From a virus, in the IMG/VR virus record IMGVR_UViG_3300045977_000498, positions 1 through 49,996 of that record: a stretch of 49,996 bases of DNA. The stretch is one strand, 5' to 3'. The notes beneath the pieces were generated by a model, which was not told the origin of the DNA, made no database searches, and worked only from the letters and a program-made list of their open reading frames with translations. Position numbers and translations under genes: made by a program. Shown piece after piece: positions 17,036 to 26,664 of the stretch (the first letter of the stretch is position 1; the number at the start of each line of letters is the position of its first letter).

Positions 17036-18235
17036 ATGCCATTCAAGAACCTCGATCCAGCCGTCATCGACGACATGGCCCTGGCAAGCATCTCGACAAA
17101 GGACCCGACGAAGAAGAACGCCTTCTCCACCTCCTTGCCTCGCATACTGAGTGGTGAGGGTGCCCTGGGCTTCGGCACCGAGGGCGGGGCGACGGGTCTT
17201 ACGTTTGGGGGCCTGTCGGGCGCGGACCTCCTGGGAGCTGCAAGCATGATGGCTGGCGAGACACAGTCTTCGGCTCCCTTTGGTGAGGCGCCTGGGAGTG
17301 CAGAGGCCACCGCCGTCACTGGCGGCCCAGGGCCTGTCACAGCACAGAGCCTGACACAAGCTGTGGCGAACGCGGCCCTTCGCGGCCAGGATCCCACACA
17401 GGCCTTCAGTCAGGCTGTGGCACCTAATCAGGCGGACATCGCTTTTGCTGATGCGTTCAACACCATGATGGGGAGGGGCAGGACGCTGACCAACCTCACC
17501 ACCTTGGCAGGCCGTATGGCTGGCCTCGCCATCCCTGCCATTCCTGGTCCAGTAGGCTTTCCATTGACAGTCATGCAACAGGCTCTTCGTCAGCTGTCCA
17601 CCCGAGCCAAGGCAGAGACCACACAGGGCGCACGCATGGCTCAAGAGACAGCACGCTTCATTGAGACCAACGTACCGCCTCCAACAGTGAGTGGCGAGGC
17701 AGCGCCTGGAGAGGGGGTGCCTGGCGCACCGTCGGGAGGGCAAACAGGTGTTGGCACAGTGGGAGGCTTGACTGGTAGCCTAGGCTTTGGAGAGGCTCCT
17801 CCCTCAGGCACGGTGGCTGGCTTCACAGGAGAGGTAGGGCCTGCGGCGGCCGCCACTGCTGAGGCTGCTGCACAGGGAACAGAGTCAGGCATACCTGCGG
17901 GACCAATCGGAGAAGGCGAGGCCTCCGACGGTGGAGCGGGAGCGGGCGCAGCTGGAGACGGAGGCACGTACATCTGCACAGCCTACAACACACTTGGCTA
18001 CCTGGAAGGCAAGGAGTGGATGCGCTGCTCAGTGGTAGGGCGCAACATGCCTGCGGACGTCATGCGTGGCTACCAGAGGTGGGCACTAGGGTTCTCACTC
18101 TGGCTTCTTCGACATCCATTCGCTGCCTGGCTTATGTGGCCACTGGCCAGGCGTTGGAAGAATGAACTCCTTGGCAGGCGCCGCTGGCTCCTGATGAGAG
18201 TTGCCGTTCCCATCTGTCGCTGGCTTGGGAGGTGA
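17036..18235 (+). CDS. Internal virion (ejection) protein, Gly/Ala-rich
   Basis: 399 residues from ATG 17036. N-terminal 250 residues are Ala/Gly/Thr-rich with an Ala/Pro hydrophobic stretch (LAIPAIPGPVGFPLTVM). A Gly-rich linker at about 220-315 leads to a distinct C-terminal domain, YICTAYNTLGYLEGKEWMRC then MPADVMRGYQRWALGFSLWL and further Trp-rich hydrophobic segments. This type of C-terminal domain occurs in ejection proteins of short-tailed phages. Likely released with DNA to reach or span the host envelope. Confidence 0.6.
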   Translation: MPFKNLDPAVIDDMALASISTKDPTKKNAFSTSLPRILSGEGALGFGTEGGATGLTFGGLSGADLLGAASMMAGETQSSAPFGEAPGSAEATAVTGGPGPVTAQSLTQAVANAALRGQDPTQAFSQAVAPNQADIAFADAFNTMMGRGRTLTNLTTLAGRMAGLAIPAIPGPVGFPLTVMQQALRQLSTRAKAETTQGARMAQETARFIETNVPPPTVSGEAAPGEGVPGAPSGGQTGVGTVGGLTGSLGFGEAPPSGTVAGFTGEVGPAAAATAEAAAQGTESGIPAGPIGEGEASDGGAGAGAAGDGGTYICTAYNTLGYLEGKEWMRCSVVGRNMPADVMRGYQRWALGFSLWLLRHPFAAWLMWPLARRWKNELLGRRRWLLMRVAVPICRWLGR

Positions 18236-18241
18236 TGCGCT

Positions 18242-18961
18242 GTGGGCCTGTTTGACTTTTTCGACTACGCCGACGCGTGGGGTGGCGCGGGCGAGGCTGC
18301 TGAGGCGGCTGCACCCGTTGCGCAGTCCTTCCCTTCTGAGCTTATCTCGGAGCCAGGCACTGACTACCTGAGCTCCTTCCTCAGCAGTGCTGGGAACGTA
18401 GGGCGGATGGCAGGAGACATCCTGTCCAATCCCAAGTTCCTGTCTTTCGCTCTCCCAGCGGCAGCCATTGGCGGCGGTGCCATCCTAGGCAACAGGGCTG
18501 CACAAGGAGTGCGGAGGCAGTTTGAGCCCACGATGGAAGAGCGGGCCATGACCTCCCGGCTGGGGAGTCAGCCCATCGACATCCCCACCCTTGCCGCCCA
18601 GATGACACAGCTGCTGGGACCTGACATCCAGGAGACTCTGAACCAGGAGCGCATCAGAGCCAACGCCCTCAACGAGCAGAGCATTGGACGGGGTGTGCCG
18701 TTCACCAGTGCTCTGCCTGAGGCACGTGGACGCCTTGTGGCGGGCACGAACAGAGGCATCGCGTCAGCCATCGGACAGGCTGTCACGGGGCAGCGGGGGC
18801 AGAACATCAATGCCATGGTGGAGGCGCTCATGCGTGGGAACCAGATGCGCACGCAAGGCATCGGACCAGCCATGCAGGCAAGCGCTCAGGCAGCCAGGAC
18901 TCCTGTGGACATGCTGGCCCTGATGCAGATGCTGGGGGGTAGAGGAGGCCTCCTCGCGTAA
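18242..18961 (+). CDS. Internal virion protein
   Basis: 239 residues from GTG 18242, GGGAGGTGA upstream. Contains a hydrophobic stretch (FLSFALPAAAIGGGAILGN, about residues 67-85) and a long amphipathic helical C-terminal half rich in Gln/Arg/Met. Sits in the row of ejection-protein genes; its stop overlaps the next ATG (TAATG). Role inferred: component of the ejected channel. Confidence 0.55.
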   Translation: MGLFDFFDYADAWGGAGEAAEAAAPVAQSFPSELISEPGTDYLSSFLSSAGNVGRMAGDILSNPKFLSFALPAAAIGGGAILGNRAAQGVRRQFEPTMEERAMTSRLGSQPIDIPTLAAQMTQLLGPDIQETLNQERIRANALNEQSIGRGVPFTSALPEARGRLVAGTNRGIASAIGQAVTGQRGQNINAMVEALMRGNQMRTQGIGPAMQASAQAARTPVDMLALMQMLGGRGGLLA

Positions 18962-20076
18962 TGGCTTTCAGTCCGTTCGGCCTCACAGGTGCAGGAGCTG
19001 CATCGCAGGCAGGCGTAGACGTCGCTGCCCTCGCCAAGCGTCTGGCACTCGCTCAGCAAGAGATGGACCTTCGCGCTCAGCACAACCGCCTCCAGCAAGG
19101 TGTCGCACTCCTCGGTGCAGGGGATCCTGTGGGAGCTGCTCCTCTGATGGGTGCCAGTGGCCCTCTTCAGGACCCCCTCGACAGGAAGATGGCCTACGAG
19201 ATCTCACGATACTGGAACCTGCCTCCCGAGAGCCTGCAGGGAGGTCTGATGCGTGAGATGTACACGCCTCAGAGCTTCGAGACACCTTTGAGAGGCGCAA
19301 TGGAAGGGGGTCAGCCACCCACCTCTGTGGGAGAGGCGAGGCGCACGCCTCCTATGGGGGCTGGTGGTCCGATGAGGCAGCCCAGCCGGCTGGAGATGAT
19401 CGCTCAACTCCTTTCCGAGAAGCGGGGTGTATCTCCTCGCGAACGAGAGATGGAACGCATGCTCTCCATTCCTGAGGCAGAAAGGACACCAGATCATAAT
19501 GAGATCCTCTTCCAATACATGATGGGAGACCCGAAGGAGCCAGGCTCCGCACTCGACCGCCTTGCCCTCTTGTACGCACAAGGAAAGGGTGGAGAGCCTG
19601 CTAGACGAGCTTTCGAGGCCAAGATCAAGCAAGCCGAAGGCAGTCCTGAGAAGGTTCAGCTTCTTGGTGAACAGCTCGCGCTCGCGCAGGCACGCATCAA
19701 CCACCTAGTTGAGATGACGACTCTCGGCAGGAGGAAACTTGAAGAGGTTGAGAAGCCAAAGGTTGGCGTCGAGGTCTCTGAAGAAGCGCGCAAGAAGGCA
19801 GAGGCAGGCAGGAAGGTGCGAGAGACCCTTCAAGCCGATCTCAACAAGACCAACCAGAACTTTGGCATTGAGATGGGCAAGCAGTTCAATGAGGAAGGCA
19901 GGAATGAGGTCCGTCGCAGGTACCTGACTCACGTTCAGGGCCTCTTCAGGACCGCCATCGACCACACCCCAGACGAGGAGGGCAAGGCAGCCCTCCGCGA
20001 GCAGGAGAAGCAGGTACTCAGGCAGTATAGGCCACCGCTTGTGGCACCTGGCGGCAAGCCGTCCTTGGGGTTCTAG
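18961..20076 (+). CDS. Internal virion protein, helical
   Basis: 371 residues. Long Gln/Glu/Arg-rich helices (LAKRLALAQQEMDLRAQHNR near the N-terminus; KAEAGRKVRETLQADLNK near 290) with a Pro/Gly-rich spacer in between. No enzymatic motif seen. Encoded just before the giant polyvalent protein, so probably part of the same internal complex. Confidence 0.55.
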   Translation: MAFSPFGLTGAGAASQAGVDVAALAKRLALAQQEMDLRAQHNRLQQGVALLGAGDPVGAAPLMGASGPLQDPLDRKMAYEISRYWNLPPESLQGGLMREMYTPQSFETPLRGAMEGGQPPTSVGEARRTPPMGAGGPMRQPSRLEMIAQLLSEKRGVSPREREMERMLSIPEAERTPDHNEILFQYMMGDPKEPGSALDRLALLYAQGKGGEPARRAFEAKIKQAEGSPEKVQLLGEQLALAQARINHLVEMTTLGRRKLEEVEKPKVGVEVSEEARKKAEAGRKVRETLQADLNKTNQNFGIEMGKQFNEEGRNEVRRRYLTHVQGLFRTAIDHTPDEEGKAALREQEKQVLRQYRPPLVAPGGKPSLGF

Positions 20077-20079
20077 CTC

Positions 20080-23000
20080 GTGGCCCTCGAGCAGGAATAC
20101 CCCGTCTTCCGGGACGAGATCGTCAAGGCGCGGGGCAAAGGTATCGGCGAAGACGCCATCCGCGCCCGCATTGACCAGTACGTCGGAGGCCTCAAGGAGC
20201 AGGGGTACGAGGACGACGAGATCGAGACCTTCCTGAAGACTGTCCCCGCTCCCACACCCTCCACCCCTTGGAGTCGTACGAAGGAGCGCTTTCATGCTGG
20301 CGCGGGCGAGGTGGTGAAGGCTTTCACGCCAGGTCCAGCAGGCTATTGGGCGCGCACGAAGGGCGCAGCGATGGGTGCAGCAGAGATGGCTGTGCCCTCC
20401 GTCATGGCAGGAGAGATTGCCAGTCAGTACATCGGTGAGCCTCTTGCCAGGCGTCAGGACCTCTCTGAGGAGGGCATACGGGAAGCCGTGCGCGCCACTG
20501 AGCGTGGGGACCTCTCTCCCATGGCCAACGTCATTGCCATGCGCAGTCAGGCACTCCTCGCAATGCCTGAGGAACAGAGGCGTGAGGAGTGGGTGAGGGA
20601 GGGTGGTAGGGCCCTTGGCGCTGGCGTGGAGTTCGCGGCTGGCTTCACACCTGCCACAGCTGCGGCCACATCGCTCTTCAAGAAGGTTGCGCGGGCGCAG
20701 AAGGTGTCCGAGATTGCCTCGGCTGAGCGCTCGGTTCAGGCGGGGCAGCAACAGATGGCAGCCACTGCTGTACGGCAGGAGGCAACCGAGGCCAAGCCTG
20801 TCGAGGAGCTCGTGAAGCAGGAGAAGGTCGTCGAGCACAAGGGCGCCTATGCGCCTAACCTGTGGTCTAATGAGACCCTCCTCGACGCCTATGTCAAGAG
20901 TGTCGCCAGAGGTGAGATCCACAGGCCTGAGGTTGTCGCTGAGGTTGCCAGGCGTTCGAACCAGGACGCTGAGTTCCGCACCACCCTCACTCAAGAGATC
21001 CTCAATGCGAAGAGGGCTATAGAGGAGAGCAAGGCGGTCGCTGAGAGGGCGGAGGGCACGGTTGGACAGAAGGTTGTGAAAGAGCTGTCTGGTGAGATGC
21101 GCAAGCTTGGCACTGTCCGCATGAAGGATATGACGCCTGACGAGCTGTCTGCGGCGGCTGTGGACATCACCAGGAAGATGAACCTGATGGAGTCCAAGGG
21201 TCTCACAGGCTCCGCTGAGTACGCCCGCCTTGGTGAGATCCAGAATAGGATCACCAAGGAGCGCCTCGCCCGGCAGGAGAGCAGTGTGGGCGCCATGGCG
21301 TACCGTGGAGACGTCAACCTCCCCCCGCACGTCCAGCGCGCGATTCATTCGTTTGAGAAGATCGCCATTGAGGGCGGGCCCCTGCACAAGGTGGCAGCGC
21401 AAGCTGTGGCAGAGCTCCGCGCCAACCACAGGTTGTCCGACAAGACAGCGCGCAGTCTGGGTCTTGAGCGTGCCACGCCAAGTCCGAGTCCGATGGTGCA
21501 GACTGAGGTGCCTGCTCCTCCTCCCGCGCTAGAGAAGCCTCCGAAGGGAGTCGTGCAGACTGTCGTGAAGGCTGGGGCGGAGCCTGCTGTCATCGTCCGT
21601 CAGCCTGCCACAGTGGAGGTCACGAGAGGTGGGCAGCCTACCGGTCACCATGAGTTTGAGGACATCCTTCAGGCCCAGGAGTACGCCAACAGACTTCGTG
21701 AGCAAATGAAGGGTCAGGAGGGCTTGGAGATACGTGTCAACCTGAGGGGCGAGACAGTCAGCACGCAGGCGCCCCCAGCCAAGACACTTGTGAACGTCTA
21801 TAAGAGTGGACGCCTGGCCAACCAATACGAGACCGCCAGCTTTGCTGAAGCAGAAGAGATGACCAACATGATCAAGGAGGCAGTCGGCCAGCATCCCACA
21901 CCCGAGATCTATAGGGTGGAGATTGCGCCTGCCACTCCTGCTGCACCGAAGCCCACGCGCACACGTGCAAGGAAGGCAGAGGTAGAAGAGACTACCGCCA
22001 GACCTCCTCAGATCAGTGAGGCGCAGGCCATTCAGGAAGGCCTTGCAGTGCGTGGTGCGCCTGAGGCTCCGCCTCCCCCTCCTGCTCCCGCCTACAGCCT
22101 GTCGAGTGTGAAGCTCCTAGCGGATGCCAAGGGCGTGCGGACAGAGGTGAACACTAAGGGTGACCTACTGATCAGGCTCACAATGCCTGATGGCCAGGTG
22201 CACCAGACGGCCAGTCTGAAGGAAGCTACACAGTTCCTCATGAAGAACCCTGACAAGGCGAAGGCGTCCGCCATCGACAAGGCGCTCGACGGCAAGCCCC
22301 TCACTGACGCGGACCGCAAGGAGATCAACCGCTTTGCAGGTGACGAGCTGACGCCAGAGCCGAAGGAGACCGACGTCCCTCACCCATCAAGTGAGCTGAT
22401 TCCCGAGGCAGGCCCTCCTGAGAACCCTGGCATGCCCGAGATCAGTGGTGGGGCGGGAGCCTCGCTCACCACGGACAACATGCTCCTTGCTGTCGCTGCA
22501 AACAGAGGCTACGGTCCAGCGAAGACGACTGAGTACCTGACCACCATGACCCGTCTCTTCGGCGAGCATCCCCACCTCGAGCCTTGGTTCAGGAATGAGA
22601 TGTCCGCTATCCGAGGTCGAACAGCCTTCAAGAACCCTGCTGACTACCTCTCCATGCCACAGTTCAGCAGCAATGCAGGCATCCGCACCATCACCATGGA
22701 CGCCCTCATGAACCACGCCCTGCCTAAGGGCTTTGAGCTCCGCAAGTGGATCGACTACTACAACAAGTGGTGGGGGAACTTGTCGCCCGGCGACAGGCGC
22801 GACATCTGGCTTGCCATGCGAGGCAGGAAGGCTGTTGACAAGCTCTCTGAGGATGGCAGGGCAGGCTATGAGGCAGCCAAGGCGTTCACGGAAGACGTGG
22901 GCACACGCCTCGGTGTGGGCAGTGACTGGGCCAGGTACCTGACCGGACTCATCGACCACGAGGCAAACTACAAGGGCTGGCGTGCCGTCCTCACCAGCTT

Positions 23001-24864
23001 TGACAATTGGGCAGCTGTGCCGCCGGACTTCAAGGAAAAGCTTGGACACAACCCCAATACCTTCGAGATGGTCAAGCGTGCTATGGACAAGCACGAGCAG
23101 TATAAGGACCTTCCGAAGAGTGTGAAGCGCATCCTGGACAAGGAACTCATCCCCTGGTACGACAAGGCTAAGTACGAGCAGCTTCCACAGTTCATTCGTG
23201 ATATGGTGCCAGAGGACGCCTGGTCCAAGTTTTCAATGACGGGCGGCATGCCTCTCATTGAAGACTGGAATGCCACGTTCAGGGGCGTATTGCCAGTCAT
23301 CTTGGACAAACTGTACACCAAACCGTGGGAGGCGAAGTGGAGGCCTCTGTGGGAAAGCCTGCCTGGCGGCTCGTATGGCCCAGTCACGAAGTTCACCACA
23401 CGCGCCTACCTGCAGAACTGGTGGACGCATGCCCGTGGAGGTGCCGAGCGCAGTGGCATCAGCGAAGCCGTGGACGGCCTCATTGAGCAGGTGGAAGAGA
23501 AGCTTGCAGTGTCTCTCACCAACCCTGACTGGCTCGGGAATCTGGCCAAGGCAGCTGGCCGGAATGTGTACGCCAGCACCCTTGGCGCTGCGCTGGATAG
23601 CGGCACTCTCAACCTCTTCCAGAACCTCAACACCTGGGCAGAGACAGGAAGGGTGACGAGGGGCATGATGGCGCGCATGATGTCCAGCGACAGGCAAGCC
23701 CTTGTCAGTCAGGTGCCAGGCGGTGTCGGTATTCTTGAGGAGATGGCCTGGCACACCATGCACAAGACTGGAGATGAGCTGGCTAAGATGTGGGGCCTGC
23801 CGAGGGACAGGTTTCTCGCTTTCCAGAGCAAGGTGCAAGAGCTCGCCATGAGCCCCATGCACATCGCGGAGTTCATCAACAGAGGTGTGGCATTCAATGC
23901 TGGCCTAGATGAAGCCCTCGCTATGGGTCTGGACGCACAGACAGCCATGTACATGGGCTTTGCAAGACAGAGCCGCGTCATTCCCAGCCTCCACCTCTCC
24001 CCCGCCATGCAGCACGCCTTGGGTGTTGTCGCACGCACACAGTTTGGCTATCAGCCTGTCATGCAAAGCCCGTACATGCAGGGCCCTCTGATGAAGGCCT
24101 CAACACTCTTCTGGTCCTACCCCACGAAGCAGTTTCAGTTCCTGTCGAATGGCATTGCGAGGAGCCTATACGCCACATTTACGGGAGACAGCAAGCTCGA
24201 GAACTTCACTCGCTCCATCCGGTACAGCCTCCTCACTGGTATGTACCTGGCAGGGCCTACGGCGGCCGTCGCCATTGGCGTGAATCTTGAGAATGCCTTC
24301 AGTCCCAACAGCATCCTCCCCAAGGCGGCCACGCCAACCCTTCAGCCCCTCATGACCATGTACAACATGATCCTTGGTAGGGATCCCATCTCACAGAGAG
24401 ACTGGGACCAGATGTGGAAGAACTTCATTCACATGATTGGTATACCAGGCTACAGGTTCGGCAAGAAGAGCATGGAGGTCTACCAGAACCTCGAGCGCGG
24501 CCACAGTGTGAACGCCTATGGGAAGAAGATGTACGAGGTCACGCCGTGGGGAGAGTACACACGCCTCTTCGGCTTCGAGGCTGGGCGCACCTTCCAGGAG
24601 CGCATGATCGTGCGGAAGGATATTGAGAATGGCATCCTCATGAGGCAGGAGCGCGAGAATGCCATCAGCGCCGCCGTCACGAAGGGCGATGTGTCCGGCG
24701 TCGAGAGGTTCAATAAGCGCTGGGGAGGCTACGGACCAAGCACGGCGATCACAGGAGAGGACCTGGCGAACTGGGCTCGGGGCGCAAGCATGACTGCAAT
24801 CCAGAGGCGGCGTACGTCGGACACCATTCAGGGGACCATGCAAGAGTATGGCTACACACCATGA
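20080..24864 (+). CDS. Giant internal virion / polyvalent protein
   Basis: 1594 residues from GTG 20080, the longest gene in typical-composition DNA. N-terminal 60 residues are compact (VGGLKEQGYEDDEIETFLKT). Residues about 130-800 are helical, Glu/Lys/Ala-rich and Pro-punctuated. The C-terminal half has features of large polyvalent phage proteins injected with DNA: ASTLGAALDSGTLNLFQNLN, then AEFINRGVAFNAGLDEALAM, AYxGFARQ-like motifs and a hydrophobic segment (LLTGMYLAGPTAAVAIGVNL). No transglycosylase or polymerase motif recognised. In short-tailed phages such a protein takes the place of T7 gp16. It overlaps the next gene by 17 bases. Confidence 0.65.
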   Translation: MALEQEYPVFRDEIVKARGKGIGEDAIRARIDQYVGGLKEQGYEDDEIETFLKTVPAPTPSTPWSRTKERFHAGAGEVVKAFTPGPAGYWARTKGAAMGAAEMAVPSVMAGEIASQYIGEPLARRQDLSEEGIREAVRATERGDLSPMANVIAMRSQALLAMPEEQRREEWVREGGRALGAGVEFAAGFTPATAAATSLFKKVARAQKVSEIASAERSVQAGQQQMAATAVRQEATEAKPVEELVKQEKVVEHKGAYAPNLWSNETLLDAYVKSVARGEIHRPEVVAEVARRSNQDAEFRTTLTQEILNAKRAIEESKAVAERAEGTVGQKVVKELSGEMRKLGTVRMKDMTPDELSAAAVDITRKMNLMESKGLTGSAEYARLGEIQNRITKERLARQESSVGAMAYRGDVNLPPHVQRAIHSFEKIAIEGGPLHKVAAQAVAELRANHRLSDKTARSLGLERATPSPSPMVQTEVPAPPPALEKPPKGVVQTVVKAGAEPAVIVRQPATVEVTRGGQPTGHHEFEDILQAQEYANRLREQMKGQEGLEIRVNLRGETVSTQAPPAKTLVNVYKSGRLANQYETASFAEAEEMTNMIKEAVGQHPTPEIYRVEIAPATPAAPKPTRTRARKAEVEETTARPPQISEAQAIQEGLAVRGAPEAPPPPPAPAYSLSSVKLLADAKGVRTEVNTKGDLLIRLTMPDGQVHQTASLKEATQFLMKNPDKAKASAIDKALDGKPLTDADRKEINRFAGDELTPEPKETDVPHPSSELIPEAGPPENPGMPEISGGAGASLTTDNMLLAVAANRGYGPAKTTEYLTTMTRLFGEHPHLEPWFRNEMSAIRGRTAFKNPADYLSMPQFSSNAGIRTITMDALMNHALPKGFELRKWIDYYNKWWGNLSPGDRRDIWLAMRGRKAVDKLSEDGRAGYEAAKAFTEDVGTRLGVGSDWARYLTGLIDHEANYKGWRAVLTSFDNWAAVPPDFKEKLGHNPNTFEMVKRAMDKHEQYKDLPKSVKRILDKELIPWYDKAKYEQLPQFIRDMVPEDAWSKFSMTGGMPLIEDWNATFRGVLPVILDKLYTKPWEAKWRPLWESLPGGSYGPVTKFTTRAYLQNWWTHARGGAERSGISEAVDGLIEQVEEKLAVSLTNPDWLGNLAKAAGRNVYASTLGAALDSGTLNLFQNLNTWAETGRVTRGMMARMMSSDRQALVSQVPGGVGILEEMAWHTMHKTGDELAKMWGLPRDRFLAFQSKVQELAMSPMHIAEFINRGVAFNAGLDEALAMGLDAQTAMYMGFARQSRVIPSLHLSPAMQHALGVVARTQFGYQPVMQSPYMQGPLMKASTLFWSYPTKQFQFLSNGIARSLYATFTGDSKLENFTRSIRYSLLTGMYLAGPTAAVAIGVNLENAFSPNSILPKAATPTLQPLMTMYNMILGRDPISQRDWDQMWKNFIHMIGIPGYRFGKKSMEVYQNLERGHSVNAYGKKMYEVTPWGEYTRLFGFEAGRTFQERMIVRKDIENGILMRQERENAISAAVTKGDVSGVERFNKRWGGYGPSTAITGEDLANWARGASMTAIQRRRTSDTIQGTMQEYGYTP

Positions 24865-25183
24865 GGAGGAGAGGCGTCGTGACGAGGGCTACGAGGCTCG
24901 GTCCTACAAGGGGCCCAGCATCGAGGAGCTTGGCATCCGGTATCGCAACACTGAGCTCCTGGCCAAGGGAGGGGTCTCGATCTCCCTGATCCTGACCATC
25001 GCACTTGGCGCCTTATTCTTCTACGGCTACCGTGAGCAGTCTCGACAGCACGACCGCATTGAGCGCCGGATGGTCACCGCGATCTGCATTTCCATGTACG
25101 ACTTCAGTGAGCGCCGGGTGCTGCGCGAAGCGTGGCTGAACAACAAGGCGGCGGTCAAACACTGGTGTCCGGATCTGGACTGA
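24848..25183 (+). CDS. Single-span membrane protein, lysis-region
   Basis: 111 residues from ATG 24848, overlapping the previous stop. A charged N-terminus (HHEEERRRDE) precedes one transmembrane helix (VSISLILTIALGALFFYGY, about 43-61), then a basic C-terminal part with two Cys. Adjacent to the holin, so a lysis accessory role (antiholin, spanin-like or pinholin) is plausible. No lipobox is visible. Confidence 0.55.
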   Translation: MATHHEEERRRDEGYEARSYKGPSIEELGIRYRNTELLAKGGVSISLILTIALGALFFYGYREQSRQHDRIERRMVTAICISMYDFSERRVLREAWLNNKAAVKHWCPDLD

Positions 25184-25197
25184 AAGGAGACCGCCCT

Positions 25198-25395
25198 ATG
25201 GCATTCACAAACCTTCATCCTCTCCTACAGGTCGTCCTGGCCATCCTAGTCGTGGGGGTCATTGTATGGGTGATCAAGTCGCTCCCGCAGATCGACGAGG
25301 CGTTCAGGCATGTGGCAGTTGTTCTTCTTGTCGCGCTCTTGGTGATCTTTGCGCTCTTCATCGTGTTTGGCTGGCTTGGGGCGGTGATCAAATAG
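25198..25395 (+). CDS. Holin (two membrane segments)
   Basis: 65 residues from ATG 25198 with AAGGAGA at 25184-25190. Two hydrophobic helices (VVLAILVVGVIVWVI and VVLLVALLVIFALFIVFGWL) with a short charged turn between, the layout of a small class II holin. Last gene of the late operon, the common position for lysis genes. It would permeabilise the inner membrane at the end of infection. No endolysin gene lies beside it. It faces the minus-strand replication operon with a 24-base gap and no obvious terminator. Confidence 0.7.
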   Translation: MAFTNLHPLLQVVLAILVVGVIVWVIKSLPQIDEAFRHVAVVLLVALLVIFALFIVFGWLGAVIK

Positions 25396-25419
25396 TCCTA
25401 CCGCCCCGCAGCCGTGTAC

Positions 25420-26664
25420 TCATGGACGAAGAGCACCACGACCACGTTCCTCCTGAGGAGGTTCAGTGAGGTAGTAGGTGTGCTGTCCGTCCTTAAGGTC
25501 GGGGCGCTCACCTATGAGGCGGGCGTGTAGGAGGGTTTCGATCGCCTGCCTGTACTGCATGCCGTTCATGTAGAACACAAGCCTGCGCAGTAGGTCTCCG
25601 CTCCTCATCTGTCCACCGTGTGCGCGAAGGATCTGGAGGATCCTGCTCTGGTCCACACCAATTGGCCGACTCCCAAGCCACTTGAAGTTCTTCAGCATAC
25701 TCTCCTCAAGGAAGCCCAGGAGCTTGTTCGCCGTGACCATGTCTTCCGTAGTGATGCGTATGCGTTCCTCACTGACGGCAATGACCATGGCGAGGCGCAG
25801 AAGGTGGTCGGGCTTGCGCTCGTGGTAGCCGGCCATCTTCTCATCCTCAGGCACGTTCTTCTTGCTCGCCGTATACCACATCTGATACCACAGCTTGTCC
25901 TGAGGAGTCTTGAAGTGCATCTCCCCGATCTCTTGCTTGCGGAGGGCGCGCAGCCAGTCAGTGAGGTTCTGAGGCTTGTCGCGAACGTCCGGTATGGGGA
26001 AGCAGCGAGGAGTGTCCTCCTGCACGACGAAGAGCAGACGGCTCATGAATCCTCCGCCGAAGGCGTCCTGGGGGATGGCTGTGATGAGCCAGTCTGGAGT
26101 GGAGGCACCAAGGAAAGTGAGACAGACGTTGTGGAGCTCCGTCTTCCCCGCGCCCTTCGTACTGATCTCCCACTTGTCTGGGTTGTCGAAGAGCGCCGTG
26201 AGGAGGGTGATGAGGCCCTCATTGTATTTCTGTTTGCCAAGGAAGACTGCAAGCTCTGGAGCATAGATAACACCTTCCGCTGGCTTGGCTGCCAGAAGCT
26301 GTTTGTCACCAACTGTAAGACTAGATAGTTCAGACGCGAGGGCTTCGGGTGTGATCTTATCTGCCAGGACATTGCACTCATCAAGTTCACGTAGGAGACC
26401 AAGTCCCAGGTTGAGCGCCGACGTCTTGCGACACTTCCCAGTGGGAGCAACCAGAATGACCTGATGGTTGGGGAAGACCTTGTAGTACCCTTTCTGGAAC
26501 CACGCTCGACGAGACAGTGTAGCTCCCAGTACTGCCGCCCCTGTGAAGAAGTGAAAGGCGGCGGGCGCTTCGCTCCAGTTCGTGTATTGGAGGTACGCAT
26601 GCAGGAATCCTTTCCTTGGTGCGATGTCCATGAAGGGTTCGTGAGGGAGGTCTGTGTCAGTCAT
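25420..26664 (-). CDS. Replicative helicase-like ATPase (DUF3987 type)
   Basis: 414 residues from ATG 26664, overlapping the dpdA stop by eight bases. The ATP-binding loop is VILVAPTGKCRKTSAL (residues 69-84), the variant Walker A of phage DUF3987 proteins. YAPELAVFLGKQKYNEGLIT and GGGFMSRLLFVVQ are the family's later conserved blocks. A winged-helix-like tail (LRAHGGQMRSGDLLRRLVFY) ends the protein. Expected role: unwinding or priming partner at the phage fork. Last gene of the replication operon. Confidence 0.78.
   Translation of the reverse strand: MTDTDLPHEPFMDIAPRKGFLHAYLQYTNWSEAPAAFHFFTGAAVLGATLSRRAWFQKGYYKVFPNHQVILVAPTGKCRKTSALNLGLGLLRELDECNVLADKITPEALASELSSLTVGDKQLLAAKPAEGVIYAPELAVFLGKQKYNEGLITLLTALFDNPDKWEISTKGAGKTELHNVCLTFLGASTPDWLITAIPQDAFGGGFMSRLLFVVQEDTPRCFPIPDVRDKPQNLTDWLRALRKQEIGEMHFKTPQDKLWYQMWYTASKKNVPEDEKMAGYHERKPDHLLRLAMVIAVSEERIRITTEDMVTANKLLGFLEESMLKNFKWLGSRPIGVDQSRILQILRAHGGQMRSGDLLRRLVFYMNGMQYRQAIETLLHARLIGERPDLKDGQHTYYLTEPPQEERGRGALRP

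Noticed and set aside
19705-21429. 574-codon open frame on the minus strand
   Set aside because: Lies opposite two convincing ejection-protein genes whose codon use and overlaps fit; product is Leu/Arg/His-rich with no motif.
25449-25461. Palindrome CCTCCTGAGGAGG as operator or terminator
   Set aside because: Lies within the helicase coding end, no U run, no promoter nearby; could be chance.
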